Below are positions 34,950 through 43,885 of a stretch of 49,044 nucleotides of DNA, one piece after another. Source of the DNA: Pseudomonadota bacterium. Its GTDB lineage: Bacteria; Pseudomonadota; Alphaproteobacteria; Sphingomonadales; Sphingomonadaceae. The stretch is taken from NCBI GenBank assembly GCA_023445495.1, contig JAEXLC010000158.1, forward strand, positions 1-49,044, given 5' to 3'. The notes under the pieces were generated by a model. The model was given only the letters and a program-made list of their open reading frames with translations, searched no databases and was not told the DNA's origin. The stretch's first letter is position 1. Each line of letters begins with the position of its first letter. The position numbers and the translations under genes were made by a program.

Positions 34950-35213
34950 ATGGCCAACGGCTGGGCGCCAGACGGCGCGGTGCAGGATCAGATCGACGAC
35001 ACGGTCAAGGACGCGGTGTCGGCCGCGCGCGCCCGCATGCCGTCCGGCGAAAGCGCGGAGGAGTGCGAGGTGTGCGGGGACGACATCCCGCGGCGCCGGC
35101 AGGAGGCGCTGCCCGGGGTTCGGACCTGCGTCGCCTGCCAGGCGGACCGCGACCAGCGACCGGCGCTGTCCGGCATCAACCGCCGGGGCAGCAAGGACAG
35201 CCAATTGCGCTAG
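34950..35213 (+). CDS. DksA/TraR-family C4 zinc-finger protein
   Basis: An 87-residue protein with the family's four-Cys zinc finger: CEVC (Cys39, Cys42), then IPRRRQEALPGVRTCVACQ (Cys60, Cys63). It is of TraR length, lacking the long coiled-coil N-terminus of DksA. TraR-like proteins are common on plasmids, phages and islands and bind the RNA polymerase secondary channel. Its place on an accessory island fits. It converges with the next gene, leaving 3 bases between stops. Confidence 0.82.
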   Translation: MANGWAPDGAVQDQIDDTVKDAVSAARARMPSGESAEECEVCGDDIPRRRQEALPGVRTCVACQADRDQRPALSGINRRGSKDSQLR

Positions 35214-35216
35214 GAT

Positions 35217-35936
35217 TCAGCGGCCGAACAGGCGTGCGAAAAGGCCGCGCCTGACCGGAGGCGCTGGAACAGGCGGCTCGTCAGTATCGTCGTCGCGCAG
35301 CATCTCATCGATGCGCGCCATTGCCTCGGCGTGGCGCCGCTCCCGTTCGGCCTCGTTGAGCTCGCGCACCCGCTTGCTGACAGACTGATAGAGGGCCGGT
35401 TCCAGACGTTTGGCCGTCCCGTGCGCCGGCGGCTCGCCCCATGCCGCGCGCATCCACTTGCGGTCCGTCGGATTGAGCAGGACGAGCTCGTCGCAGCCGA
35501 TCCGCTCCCATGACAGATCGAGGCCGGCGAACCGGGAATACGGCGTTATCTCGAACAGGCCGTAGCCGATGCCCTTGTCGGCATCCGTCTCCACCGCGAA
35601 ACTCCACAAAGCCGCGAGGCCGTGCAGCTTTCGGAGAGCCGGTTCCGCGTCGGCGCCGTCCTTGCGCGCCTGCCGGATCATCGCCCGCAACGCGATTGCC
35701 ATCTCGCGCCACGCGGCCGGAAGCGGGAGGTGGCGCTCGGCGATCTCGTATCGAAGCCGCGGGTCGTCCTTCGAGCGCTGGAGCATCTCATACCAGAACT
35801 CGCCGCCGTCCTCGCGAGGCCCGGGCGTATGTCCCTCGATCCCGGTCTCGGTCGGCGTCCACACCGGCTCCCAAAGTGCCTCGTCGCGGCGGACGACCTC
35901 GTCCTCGGTCGTGGTGTCGATCCAGCGCATCGTCAT
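35217..35936 (-). CDS. Hypothetical protein
   Basis: A 239-residue soluble, charged protein. It begins MTMRWIDTTTEDEVVRRDEA; a second ATG two codons later is possible. The middle is helical (LRAMIRQARKDGADAEPALR) and the end is Pro- and Arg-rich (DEPPVPAPPVRRGLFARLFGR). No domain is recognised. It is third in a minus-strand set with the intact SRAP gene and the 63-residue gene, 10 bases after the latter. Confidence 0.6.
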   Translation of the reverse strand: MTMRWIDTTTEDEVVRRDEALWEPVWTPTETGIEGHTPGPREDGGEFWYEMLQRSKDDPRLRYEIAERHLPLPAAWREMAIALRAMIRQARKDGADAEPALRKLHGLAALWSFAVETDADKGIGYGLFEITPYSRFAGLDLSWERIGCDELVLLNPTDRKWMRAAWGEPPAHGTAKRLEPALYQSVSKRVRELNEAERERRHAEAMARIDEMLRDDDTDEPPVPAPPVRRGLFARLFGR

Positions 35937-35946
35937 GCCGAGCCGG

Positions 35947-36138
35947 TCACTGCGGAACCGGAGCCGCGGCAGCCAAGGCGTCGAGGCGAGCCGCGATCTC
36001 CTTCCAGCGTCGGATGCCGGGCAGGTCCCCTTCGAGCGCCAGCGTCCCGATGCGTTCCGCGACGAACACCGGGGCGCCCTCGCCGTGCCGACGCTGAACG
36101 GCGAGGGCCTCCGCCCACCGCTCCTCGTTCGGCGTCAT
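35947..36138 (-). CDS. DUF6961-like small protein
   Basis: A 63-residue protein. EERWAEALAVQRRHGEGAPV is followed by FVAERIGTLALEGDLPGIRR and WKEIAARLDAL. This pattern is that of a short helical family common in sphingomonads (DUF6961-like), of unknown function. Its ATG overlaps the SRAP stop by 4 bases (ATGA), so it is made together with that protein. Confidence 0.68.
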   Translation of the reverse strand: MTPNEERWAEALAVQRRHGEGAPVFVAERIGTLALEGDLPGIRRWKEIAARLDALAAAAPVPQ

Positions 36139-36785
36139 GCGAGCGCCAGCCCCTCAGCCGACGGAGGAGCCTTGCGCTTCACCCACAGCTCATCGGTCCG
36201 CGTCATCTCGATCAGATCGTCTGGATAGCAGCGCTCTTGGAAAGCCAGCGCGTCTTCGAACGAACCGTTCAGCCACCGGTCGTATTCGTCGGGCTGGAGC
36301 AGCACCGGCATCCGGTCGTGAATCGGCCTTATCGCCTCGTTGCAGTCGGTCATCACGCCGGAATAGACCGGGCCCCACTCGTCGCTGATGCGCCACAGAC
36401 CCGCCCAGGCGAAAATCGACTGGTCCTTCACGTTGAACCAGGTGCGCGTCTTCGCACCCTTGGGACCCTCCGCCTCGGCGAAACCCGTGAGGGGGATCAG
36501 GCAACGCCACTGCGGCTTGCGCGCGAGGCCGATCCACATCGGCTTGCGCAGGTCGGCGATGTTGTTGACGGGCTTCGGCTTCGCAGTCGGCGACATGCCC
36601 TTCAGCCGCAGCGGGAAGCCCCACGTCATCGACTGCGACACGCGCGCGCCCTCGTGCTCGCGGACGACGACGCCCGGCGTGCCGGGATAGACCTCCTCGC
36701 CGGCGTTGCTCTGGACGGGGTTGGCCACGCCGAAATGGGCCGCGACCTCGGCGGCGCTCTTACGGACAGTGTAGAGATTGCACAT
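36135..36785 (-). CDS. SRAP-family abasic-site-processing protein, intact
   Basis: A 216-residue HMCES/YedK-type protein. The start MCNLYTVRKSAAEVAAHFGV gives the essential Cys2. Asn74-Asn75 (VNNIADL), Glu104 (LTGFAEAEG) and His156 (PIHDRMPVLL) complete the active site. It forms a stable thiazolidine cross-link with abasic sites in single-stranded DNA, shielding them. It is ~40% similar by eye to the degenerate copy at 33057. No LexA box is found before it. It heads a minus-strand set with the DUF6961-like gene and the 239-residue gene. Confidence 0.9.
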   Translation of the reverse strand: MCNLYTVRKSAAEVAAHFGVANPVQSNAGEEVYPGTPGVVVREHEGARVSQSMTWGFPLRLKGMSPTAKPKPVNNIADLRKPMWIGLARKPQWRCLIPLTGFAEAEGPKGAKTRTWFNVKDQSIFAWAGLWRISDEWGPVYSGVMTDCNEAIRPIHDRMPVLLQPDEYDRWLNGSFEDALAFQERCYPDDLIEMTRTDELWVKRKAPPSAEGLALA

Positions 36786-36844
36786 GACGGAAGACTAGCG
36801 CGGCACGGTGGCGCTGCAACATGGATCTCGATGGGCGCTGTCGA

Positions 36845-37630
36845 TCAGACTGGACCGGACTCGTCGTCGGGCGCGGCGTCGTCGTGGATCTTGACCACCG
36901 CGACGCGGCTAAAGTTCCTGGCAGAGGTCGACCTGGTCGCACCCTCCTGACTGTGGGCTTCGGCCGCCAGAAGCCGGAGGTCGCCGAGGGGCAGACCGCG
37001 CAGCCGCGCCATCACGGGGTCGTGTTTCTTCGCGAGCTCGGTGAGAGCCCTGAACACCTCGGTGTGGCGCTCGCTCACGGCCTGCGTGGCAAGCGCCAAC
37101 ACCCGCTCGACGAGGCTCTCGGCCCGCTTCGCGAGCGCCGCCCGGTTGTGGGCGCGGCTCGAGAGGTGGCCGATCGGGTGCTCCTTGTCGAAAGGCCTCA
37201 GCACCAGGGCCTCGGCAAGCAGCGGGGCGCCATCGACCGGCTCACCCTTGCCGAAGTGCGCGACCTCCTTGTTCCTCAGCTGCATCAGCTCGCGGTGCGC
37301 TGCGCGCAGGGACTGCGGCAGCTTCGAGATGCCGAACCACGGTCTGCGGTCGATAGGCTGGGTGTCGGTGGCGCGCGCGTAGAGGATGATGGCGTTCGTC
37401 ATCAACGACCCAACGATCGTGGTGAGATCCGCATCCTCGAGCGCCGTCTCGTCGCGGCCGCTTGTGAGGCGACGTAGCAGCCGCAAGGCCAATAGCGCCT
37501 CGTCGAGGTCGCGGTGGGCGGACGACACGTCCGTCGCCCGCCTGACCGCCTCAACGAGATCCGGATGCGAGTCCTGCTCTTCGAGCCAGGCGCCCAAGGC
37601 GGTCAGATCATAGACTGTTCGCGGCGTCAT
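36845..37630 (-). CDS. HEPN-like protein, second of two related copies
   Basis: A 261-residue helical protein. TNAIILYARATDT (about 78-90) and AAHRELMQLRNKEVAHFG (Arg119-Asn...His125) repeat the layout of the protein encoded at 29403-30137, and fit the HEPN RNxxx(x)H motif. The last ~80 residues, including RNFSRVAVVKIHDDA, are unrecognised. ATG 37630 is used; a TTG 14 codons earlier is possible. No MNT gene is adjacent. It lies between the SRAP set and the methyltransferase-HNH gene and may belong to either neighbourhood. Confidence 0.55.
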   Translation of the reverse strand: MTPRTVYDLTALGAWLEEQDSHPDLVEAVRRATDVSSAHRDLDEALLALRLLRRLTSGRDETALEDADLTTIVGSLMTNAIILYARATDTQPIDRRPWFGISKLPQSLRAAHRELMQLRNKEVAHFGKGEPVDGAPLLAEALVLRPFDKEHPIGHLSSRAHNRAALAKRAESLVERVLALATQAVSERHTEVFRALTELAKKHDPVMARLRGLPLGDLRLLAAEAHSQEGATRSTSARNFSRVAVVKIHDDAAPDDESGPV

Positions 37631-37717
37631 CGACGTCGGATGCCACCCTGGGCGCTCGATGACGAGTGGCAACCGCGCAGACGGAGCGCGAAGCCAGTCT
37701 TTGATTGTCGCCAGCAG

Positions 37718-39460
37718 TCAGAAGACTGGTCGCCACTCCGGCAGCTGCTGATCCTGACGCAATCGGAGACGCCGCCACTCCAGGGCGGAGAAGACATCCG
37801 CCGGGGTCGCGGCGGTCTCGATGGGGAGCGCTGCGGCCGCCTCCCGCACGAAGATCTCGCCGAGCAATGGGTCCTCGAGCCAGGCGTCCTCCCACCAGGC
37901 CACGGTCCGTGGGCGCGACGACGCCAGGAGGGCGGCCGACGGCAGGAGGTCGCGCTTCTGGTGCTGGTTCAGGCGCCGGTCGGCGGGCAGCAGGTTCCAC
38001 AGGTCGTCGCAGGGCCACGCCGACCAGGGCAGGCAGTGGTCGACGTCGAGGCTCGCCATCGTAAGTCGCCGGCCGCTCCAGACACATTCGACAGTCCTGC
38101 CTGACGCGAACAGCCGCTGCGCGGCCATACGCCCCGCGACGGTGCTCCGCAGCGGTTCCTGCCATTCGAGAGCCGCCTCCACCCGTCCAGGTTCGACCGC
38201 CATCCCCATCCGTGCGGCATAGCGGCGCGTGAGCCTGGCCCATTCGGCGACGAGGACCGGCTCGATCCAGGCGCCGAAGCGCGTCATCGCGCGCCACACG
38301 CTCCCCGGGACCGTGATCGTGCCCCAGCCACGAAGCGTCGGCACGTCGAGAACCAAAGTCCCCTGTGGTCCACGCCCGCGCGCGCGTTGCGCACCGAAGA
38401 CCCGCCGATCCGAGTTGGGGAAGCGCGTGAAGTTGGCGGGCATCGACGCGATCGTCGCCGCGGCCTCGCCGATCGCCCCCCTGACCATTGCCGCCTGGTC
38501 ACCCGAGTGCACCGCGCCAGGCCGAAGATCCTGCGCCGATGCGCCGAACTCGACGAGAGCCCTGAACCCCGACTTCGCGAAGCCGAGACCGTCGGGGCCG
38601 CTGTTTCCCGGAGCCTGCGGCAATCCTAGGCGCACCAGTGGAAGATACATCCGGATCCAGTTCGCCGCGACGAGACCCAGGGGTATCTCGACGGCGTCCG
38701 GATCGAGGGCGTCACCGCACGGACGGGCGGTGGCCGGTGCGTATTCGGCGACGCGCGCGACCGCTCTGAGAAGTCCCAGCTTGTAGGTGGAGGACTTGTC
38801 GTCCGACAGGATGATGCCGCGCAGCAGAGGCAGCGCACCCCCGCCGTCGTCGGGCACGCGCAGGACCACGGTGGTCCACGACACATCGGCCCTGCCCATC
38901 GCGTCCGTCGCACGTTCGACGCGCAAGATCTCCAACCCGTGGGAGCGGGCCAGCACCTCCATCTCACCGAGCGGGGTTGCATGCATCGGACGCCCAGGTG
39001 GCGCAGGGCCATCCCGCAGCGTGACCACCATGAGACCGCCCGGCTTCAGAAGCGTCGCGAGCTTCCGGAAGGCCCGCTCCCTCCCGCCAGGCGCGACGTG
39101 CTGCCAGACGCAGGCTACCAGGATCGTGTCAAAGGCGAGCGTGAGCCTGTGGACCGCGTCCAGGGCCGGAAGCCGATCGTCGATCCAGCGGATGCGCTCC
39201 GATGGATGCCGCCTGACACCTTCCGCGCGCATCGCGGCGGCCGGTTCCACCGCCACCACCTCGTATCCGAGGTCCGCCAGCCACTGCGCGTCGCGGCCGG
39301 ACCCGGCGCCGACGTCGAGCGCCAGCCCTCCCGCGACGGGATCGCGGAGAAGGCTCTCGATGCTCGCGTAGATTCCAATGAGCTCGGGCCGGTCGTAGCT
39401 CTCGGCCAACTCGGCCGCCGCGCCGTCATATGCAGCTATCGTCTCAGCTTCGTCCGCCAT
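37718..39460 (-). CDS. SAM-dependent methyltransferase fused to HNH endonuclease
   Basis: A 580-residue two-part protein. The N-terminus (1-~200) is a class I methyltransferase: LALDVGAGSGRDAQWLADLG (47-66), VVAVEPAAAMR and LLKPGGLMVVTLRDG. It lacks DPPY- or PC-type DNA-methylase motifs, so the substrate may not be DNA. The C-terminus ends in an HNH nuclease: SLDVDHCLPWSAWPCDDLWN (His475, Asn489), then RRLNQHQKRDLLP (Asn498/His500). The middle ~270 residues are unrecognised. It follows the HNH gene by one base. Both activities in one chain suggest a restriction-type or self-marking system; this is inference. Confidence 0.75.
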   Translation of the reverse strand: MADEAETIAAYDGAAAELAESYDRPELIGIYASIESLLRDPVAGGLALDVGAGSGRDAQWLADLGYEVVAVEPAAAMRAEGVRRHPSERIRWIDDRLPALDAVHRLTLAFDTILVACVWQHVAPGGRERAFRKLATLLKPGGLMVVTLRDGPAPPGRPMHATPLGEMEVLARSHGLEILRVERATDAMGRADVSWTTVVLRVPDDGGGALPLLRGIILSDDKSSTYKLGLLRAVARVAEYAPATARPCGDALDPDAVEIPLGLVAANWIRMYLPLVRLGLPQAPGNSGPDGLGFAKSGFRALVEFGASAQDLRPGAVHSGDQAAMVRGAIGEAAATIASMPANFTRFPNSDRRVFGAQRARGRGPQGTLVLDVPTLRGWGTITVPGSVWRAMTRFGAWIEPVLVAEWARLTRRYAARMGMAVEPGRVEAALEWQEPLRSTVAGRMAAQRLFASGRTVECVWSGRRLTMASLDVDHCLPWSAWPCDDLWNLLPADRRLNQHQKRDLLPSAALLASSRPRTVAWWEDAWLEDPLLGEIFVREAAAALPIETAATPADVFSALEWRRLRLRQDQQLPEWRPVF

Positions 39461-39461
39461 C

Positions 39462-40373
39462 TCAGGCCCCGCTCGCGAACCGCTCGCGATGCCGTGCGAC
39501 GTATTCCGTCCGAGGATGCAGCCGCGCGTCGGACGGCAGCCGGATCGGACGACCGGAAGACGGGAACAGCTGTCGAAGCTCCGCCGGGACCTTGTTGTGC
39601 GAGACGAGCAACCCGAACTGGTCGTCCAGGCTGATCAGGTGGCGGTCGAATAGCCAGTGCGCCGTCGCGGATAGCGCGATGCCGTTCTGGACCTCGTCAG
39701 GCCCGCCGTCGGCCACCGACCAGATGTGCGCGGCCTGAGCCTCGGCCTTGCCGCCGCCATTGACGATCCGCAGGCCAGTGACGGCGCAGGTGCTGTCGTA
39801 GGCGTCGAGGACGAGACCGCGGAAGGCGGCGTCGCGAATCTTGCGGTTGACCAGCATCTCTTCGATCCGGCGTTCGGTCGGCGGATGTTGGATCAGGCTC
39901 TCCGTCGCCGGGTCGAGGAACCTCGGTTCCAGCTCCAGACGGATCGCGTTCTGCGGATCCAGCGTCCGGCTGAGGCCGGAATCCACGATCGCCACGAAAT
40001 CGGCGGCGTCGATCTCGCGGACCGAGCGGCCCCGCAGCGCCCGTCCGACGACCGAGACGGTGGGCAGCTCCCGGAGAAAGCGCTCCGCGAAGCGGCCATG
40101 GTCGTCCCGATAGGGCACCGCGTGATCGAGCTCGAGAAAGTCGGCCACGCGTGCGTAGAAGAGGCCGGCGTCGTTCGGATCCGGATCGATCCGCTCCACG
40201 CGGGCCACCGCGACGTAGGCCTTGCGTCCGCCGTCCGATCCCGTCTCGCGGTAGACTATCCAGTCGCCGACGAAGCGCTCCGCGACCCGGAGGTAGACTC
40301 GCGGGAAGTGGTAGCGCTCCGCAATGAGGTCGTCGTAGCGGGACGTGCCACTGATCTCGAACACGCCCTTCAT
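39462..40373 (-). CDS. HNH restriction endonuclease-like protein (COG3440-like)
   Basis: A 303-residue protein. The C-terminal HNH domain reads YDSTCAVTGLRIV, then AEAQAAHIWSVADGGPDEVQ (His216), NGIALSATAHWLFDRHLISL (Asn230, His239). This arrangement is that of the COG3440 predicted restriction endonucleases. The N-terminal ~170 residues (FEISGTSRYDDLIAERYHFP) are likely a DNA- or modified-base-reading domain, not assigned. It is first in a two-gene operon with the methyltransferase-HNH fusion. It is divergent from the DUF6361-PLD-helicase genes, sharing a 489-base region. Confidence 0.8.
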   Translation of the reverse strand: MKGVFEISGTSRYDDLIAERYHFPRVYLRVAERFVGDWIVYRETGSDGGRKAYVAVARVERIDPDPNDAGLFYARVADFLELDHAVPYRDDHGRFAERFLRELPTVSVVGRALRGRSVREIDAADFVAIVDSGLSRTLDPQNAIRLELEPRFLDPATESLIQHPPTERRIEEMLVNRKIRDAAFRGLVLDAYDSTCAVTGLRIVNGGGKAEAQAAHIWSVADGGPDEVQNGIALSATAHWLFDRHLISLDDQFGLLVSHNKVPAELRQLFPSSGRPIRLPSDARLHPRTEYVARHRERFASGA

Positions 40374-40862
40374 CGGTCATTCCCCCACGGCCCAGTCATC
40401 ACCGTCCGACAGCTAAAACGCAAGCAAACGCGATCACCGCTACCGATGATCTCGTCGAGCGACTCGCGCGAAGTCCCCAATGCATTCGGAAATCGATCCG
40501 ATTCTGTTGTAATCCATTGAAAACGAAAACGTCCTGGTTGACCCGATCAGGAGCTTGCGGCCTACTCGCGGCGGGGGTGTGATTCTTGGCAAGCTCCGCA
40601 TTGGCTTCTCTGCCGGACGCGGCGCGTCCGCAGCTCTTCGGTCAACTCGGTCCCGACATCTTCACGGTGTTCTCGGGGGGGGAACCGCGTGCTCCACGAA
40701 GGCTGTCTAGAACTACCGCTATCGGTCTGACATCCTCTTACCACCGAGGCCGAGGCCTTGCTGTGATCTACGGCCTGTCGCCGGAATCCGGGCTCCTGAC
40801 GGCGGACGAGGCGGCCCCCAAGCTCGACCGCGAGGAAGTCAGCCAGCACAGTTCGCTCGCGG
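40374..40862. other. 489-base divergent intergenic region of the candidate defence locus
   Basis: No gene is supported. An AT-richer stretch at about 40490-40532 is the likeliest promoter area for one or both divergent operons. A 101-residue frame at 40586-40891 has low-complexity composition and overlaps the next start, so it is not called. No LexA box, repeat array or RNA gene was found. Confidence 0.5.
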
Positions 40863-42077
40863 ATGGCCAAGCGGGAGCGGACGTTGCGTAGCGCCGAGCC
40901 CGCGATCGGCTGGTTCATGCTGTCGGAGGCGGACCGGGCCGCCGCCAACCGGCTGCTCGCAAGCGCGTCCTCCGACGGCACGCGCGACGAGCTCGGCTTC
41001 GCCCCGATCCACTTCGCGTTCGCAGACCGCTTCTTCCCAGGCACCTCGGTGCAGCACGCCCAGCTCCGTTACGTGTTCTTCGTCGCATGGTCCTACCAGG
41101 AACTGCTCTCCAGCACGGCCGGCGAGCGGTTCTCGATCGACCGGTTGTTCGAGATCGAGCAGCGATACTCGCGCCGCCTGATCAAGTCGGTCGAGACGCT
41201 GGAAGGTTCGGGCATCTCGGGCTGGACGAAATACGAGGCGGACCAGCGTCCGGTCGTGCGCGCGAGCACCATCTACTGGACCGCGCTCCGCTCGTGGCGG
41301 ATGGCGACCCCCGTCGCCGGGCTCGGCGAACCCCCGACCGAGACCCAGCTAAGGGGTCTGTGGCCGCGCCTGGTGACGAGGGAGGATGGCGACGACGGCA
41401 AGTCGAGCACGGCCGACCTCTTCGAGGGCCTGCCCGCACCGCCGCCCGGCTGGCGAAACAAGACGGGCAAGCTCGAGTTCGCCCTTCTCGCGCGCGAGGC
41501 GAGATACCTGCGGCGGCTCTGGGAGGTGGCCGGAAAAGGCGGCACGCAGCCCCTCCTCAGCAGACTGACCGAGCAGGGGGTGACGACGGAATCGCTCTGG
41601 TCGGCGAAGGTCCGCAACGCCGCGACGAAGCCAGACCGCGAGGCCCTCGCGCTCGCCGAAAGGGCGGCTTCGGTGGCGTGCATCGCCCGGGCCGCGCACT
41701 CCGCACTCATCGAGCGGCGGCGTAACGCGGATCGAAAGACTGAGGACCACCGCCACGCCGACGCCCTGCCCGGGCTCATCGAAGAGCACCGGGACATGGC
41801 GCTAGACCTCGACGTGGCAGCGCTCCGGACCGAGACCCACATCGACAACGACCTCGCCGCGTTCATCGAGACCGTCATGGAATGGGTGCGCGAACGACGC
41901 CCCCTCGACGCCATCGCAAACGCGCTGACTATAAGGGAGCGCGACCTAAAGGACGTGCGGGCCTATCTCGTGAACGAGCAGCGCCGCCGCGACTGGCAGA
42001 AGGGCATCGCGACCCCGCTCGACTACCGATGGCCGGTGGTGCGCGGCATGATCCAGTGCGTCAGGGAGGCCTCGTGA
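40863..42077 (+). CDS. DUF6361-family protein
   Basis: A 404-residue protein. GWFMLSEADRAAANRLLASA, then TRDELGFAPIHFAFADRFFP with GTSVQHAQLRYVFFVAWSYQ (about 40-80), match the DUF6361 signature. This family is usually encoded beside phospholipase D-like and helicase genes, exactly as here. The rest is helical and charged, with no catalytic motif I can name, so it may be a structural or recognition subunit. Its stop overlaps the next start (GTGA). First gene of a three-gene operon. Confidence 0.75.
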   Translation: MAKRERTLRSAEPAIGWFMLSEADRAAANRLLASASSDGTRDELGFAPIHFAFADRFFPGTSVQHAQLRYVFFVAWSYQELLSSTAGERFSIDRLFEIEQRYSRRLIKSVETLEGSGISGWTKYEADQRPVVRASTIYWTALRSWRMATPVAGLGEPPTETQLRGLWPRLVTREDGDDGKSSTADLFEGLPAPPPGWRNKTGKLEFALLAREARYLRRLWEVAGKGGTQPLLSRLTEQGVTTESLWSAKVRNAATKPDREALALAERAASVACIARAAHSALIERRRNADRKTEDHRHADALPGLIEEHRDMALDLDVAALRTETHIDNDLAAFIETVMEWVRERRPLDAIANALTIRERDLKDVRAYLVNEQRRRDWQKGIATPLDYRWPVVRGMIQCVREAS

Positions 42078-43885
42078 CCTTCGGGCGGCGCGACGACCGC
42101 GTCTCAATCTTCGGAGCGCTGCGCCCGGACACCGGCCAGACGGTGTCGCGCGCGGTGGTCACGACCTACTCGCTCGACCTGATCGCGATGCTCGGCCTCG
42201 TGCTCGCGCTCGGCGGCGACGCGGAGACGGAATTCGAGGCCTCGCCCCTGGGGCTGGTGAAGGCGTTCGACAGGGTGCGCGGGAAGCTCCTCGTCCTGCA
42301 CCAGCTGAGCCGGGTCGTCGCGCCCAGCGCGCACAGGTCGGTGCTGCCGCTCCTCGACACGATGGTGCGCGCCGTCGCCTCGAACGAACGCAAGGAGAGC
42401 TGGCACCCCAAGACGGCCCTGGTGAGGTATGCCTCGGACGCCGGCGTCGAGTGGCGCTTCTGGATCGGCAGCAGAAACCTGACGGGATCGACCGACCGGG
42501 ACGCGGGCCTGCTGCTGGTGACGTCCAAGGCCAGGACCGCGCGGCCGGTGCCGGACATCGCCGGGCTCGCCGAGGACCTGCTGTCGGACGCGCACCTCGC
42601 CGCGGCCGAACTCGCCGAGTTGAAGTCCGCGCGCTGGCTGGCCCCTCCCGCCACCAGCGTGCGCAGCATCCTGTGGCGCCGCCATGGCCAGACGCGGCGC
42701 TTCATCGACACGCCACTGCTGGCGCGCGCCGAGCGCGGTTGCGCGGTCAGCCCGTTCATCGACCGGCGTGGCCTCGCCGAGGTGCTGAAGGCCGGCGCGC
42801 CCCGCCTCTCGCTCCTGACGACGGAACTGGCCGGAGCGGGGTGCGCACCGGTGGACGGGGTCCGGTTCCACGTCGACGCGGCACCTGAGCCAGCCGCCCC
42901 CGTCTCCGTCGAGCAGCAGCAGGACGAGGCGGTCGGCGAATTCGACGATCCTCCCTCGACCGGAATCCACGCCAAGCTCCTCGCGGTATCGAGGGGCAGC
43001 CGCACCGCACTGATGCTGGGAAGCGCGAACCTGACGGGGCGAGGCCTGACGGGGCCCAACGCGGAGGCCGTCGCGATCCTGGACATCACCGATCCCGCCC
43101 TGGCGGATTCACTCTACGGGTTCGTCCACGGCGGCATCGACCTCGCCGCCGTCGACGTGGACACCGCCGAGGAGAAGGAAAAGGAGCGCGCGGAACGTGA
43201 GCTCGACGACCTCATCAGCCAGTTCCTCGAAGTCGGTTTCAGCCTCTCCTACAGGGAGGACGGCCTGCACCTGCTGATCGGCGACGGGGCGGACGAGGCG
43301 CTGCGGCTGGCACGGTTCGAGGTGTCGCCGTTCCTCGACCCGGATGCCTGGTCCGTCATCGAGCCGGGCGCCCGGTCAATCCTGCTGCTCGCGAACGGGC
43401 CGCCGACGAGCGAGCAGACATGCCTCGTGAACTTCCGCGCCCGAAGCCTCGCCGGCCCGGAAGCGTGCCGCGCCTGGGTCCAGACCCTTGACGTCGACGG
43501 CGTCGATCTGGAGCGGAGGGATCGCGCCCTGCTCGCGCGCTATGTCGGGGCGAACAGGTTCCGCGATTGGCTGCGGTCGCTTCTCGACGGGGTCGATGGC
43601 ACCGGCGGCCAGCGCTGGTCCGATCCCGGCGTTCCGTCGGGTCCACGGGACCCAACAGGCCAGTTGGCCCAGATCTTCACGCTCGAGACGATGCTCGCGG
43701 CCTGGGCCCGCGACCACAAGGCGTTCGAGAGCCGCGTGGCGGGGATGATGTCGATGCTGGACTCCTTCGCGGACGTGTTCGCGTCGATCCCCGACGACGG
43801 GGAGCGAATGGCCGCGCTCGCGGACGTGGAGGACGTGCGGCCGTTCCTACAGGCCGTCCATGACGCGATCGGCACAGGCTCGTGA
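42074..43885 (+). CDS. Phospholipase D-like nuclease family protein
   Basis: A 603-residue protein with two PLD half-sites. The first is WHPKTALV (His111, Lys113) with GSRNLTGS (132-139). The second is GIHAKLLAV (His299, Lys301) with GSANLTGRG (316-324). Together they form one HxK(x)nGSxN active site, as in PLD-type nucleases of restriction and DISARM systems. The C-terminal ~230 residues are unrecognised. Start GTG 42074 and its stop at 43885 both overlap neighbours by 4 bases. No signal peptide is present, so a DNA or RNA substrate is more likely than lipid. Confidence 0.82.
   Translation: MTFGRRDDRVSIFGALRPDTGQTVSRAVVTTYSLDLIAMLGLVLALGGDAETEFEASPLGLVKAFDRVRGKLLVLHQLSRVVAPSAHRSVLPLLDTMVRAVASNERKESWHPKTALVRYASDAGVEWRFWIGSRNLTGSTDRDAGLLLVTSKARTARPVPDIAGLAEDLLSDAHLAAAELAELKSARWLAPPATSVRSILWRRHGQTRRFIDTPLLARAERGCAVSPFIDRRGLAEVLKAGAPRLSLLTTELAGAGCAPVDGVRFHVDAAPEPAAPVSVEQQQDEAVGEFDDPPSTGIHAKLLAVSRGSRTALMLGSANLTGRGLTGPNAEAVAILDITDPALADSLYGFVHGGIDLAAVDVDTAEEKEKERAERELDDLISQFLEVGFSLSYREDGLHLLIGDGADEALRLARFEVSPFLDPDAWSVIEPGARSILLLANGPPTSEQTCLVNFRARSLAGPEACRAWVQTLDVDGVDLERRDRALLARYVGANRFRDWLRSLLDGVDGTGGQRWSDPGVPSGPRDPTGQLAQIFTLETMLAAWARDHKAFESRVAGMMSMLDSFADVFASIPDDGERMAALADVEDVRPFLQAVHDAIGTGS

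Noticed and set aside
40586..40891. 101-residue frame upstream of the DUF6361 gene
   Set aside because: Low-complexity composition, no ribosome site of note, overlaps the DUF6361 start in another frame and has no recognised similarity.
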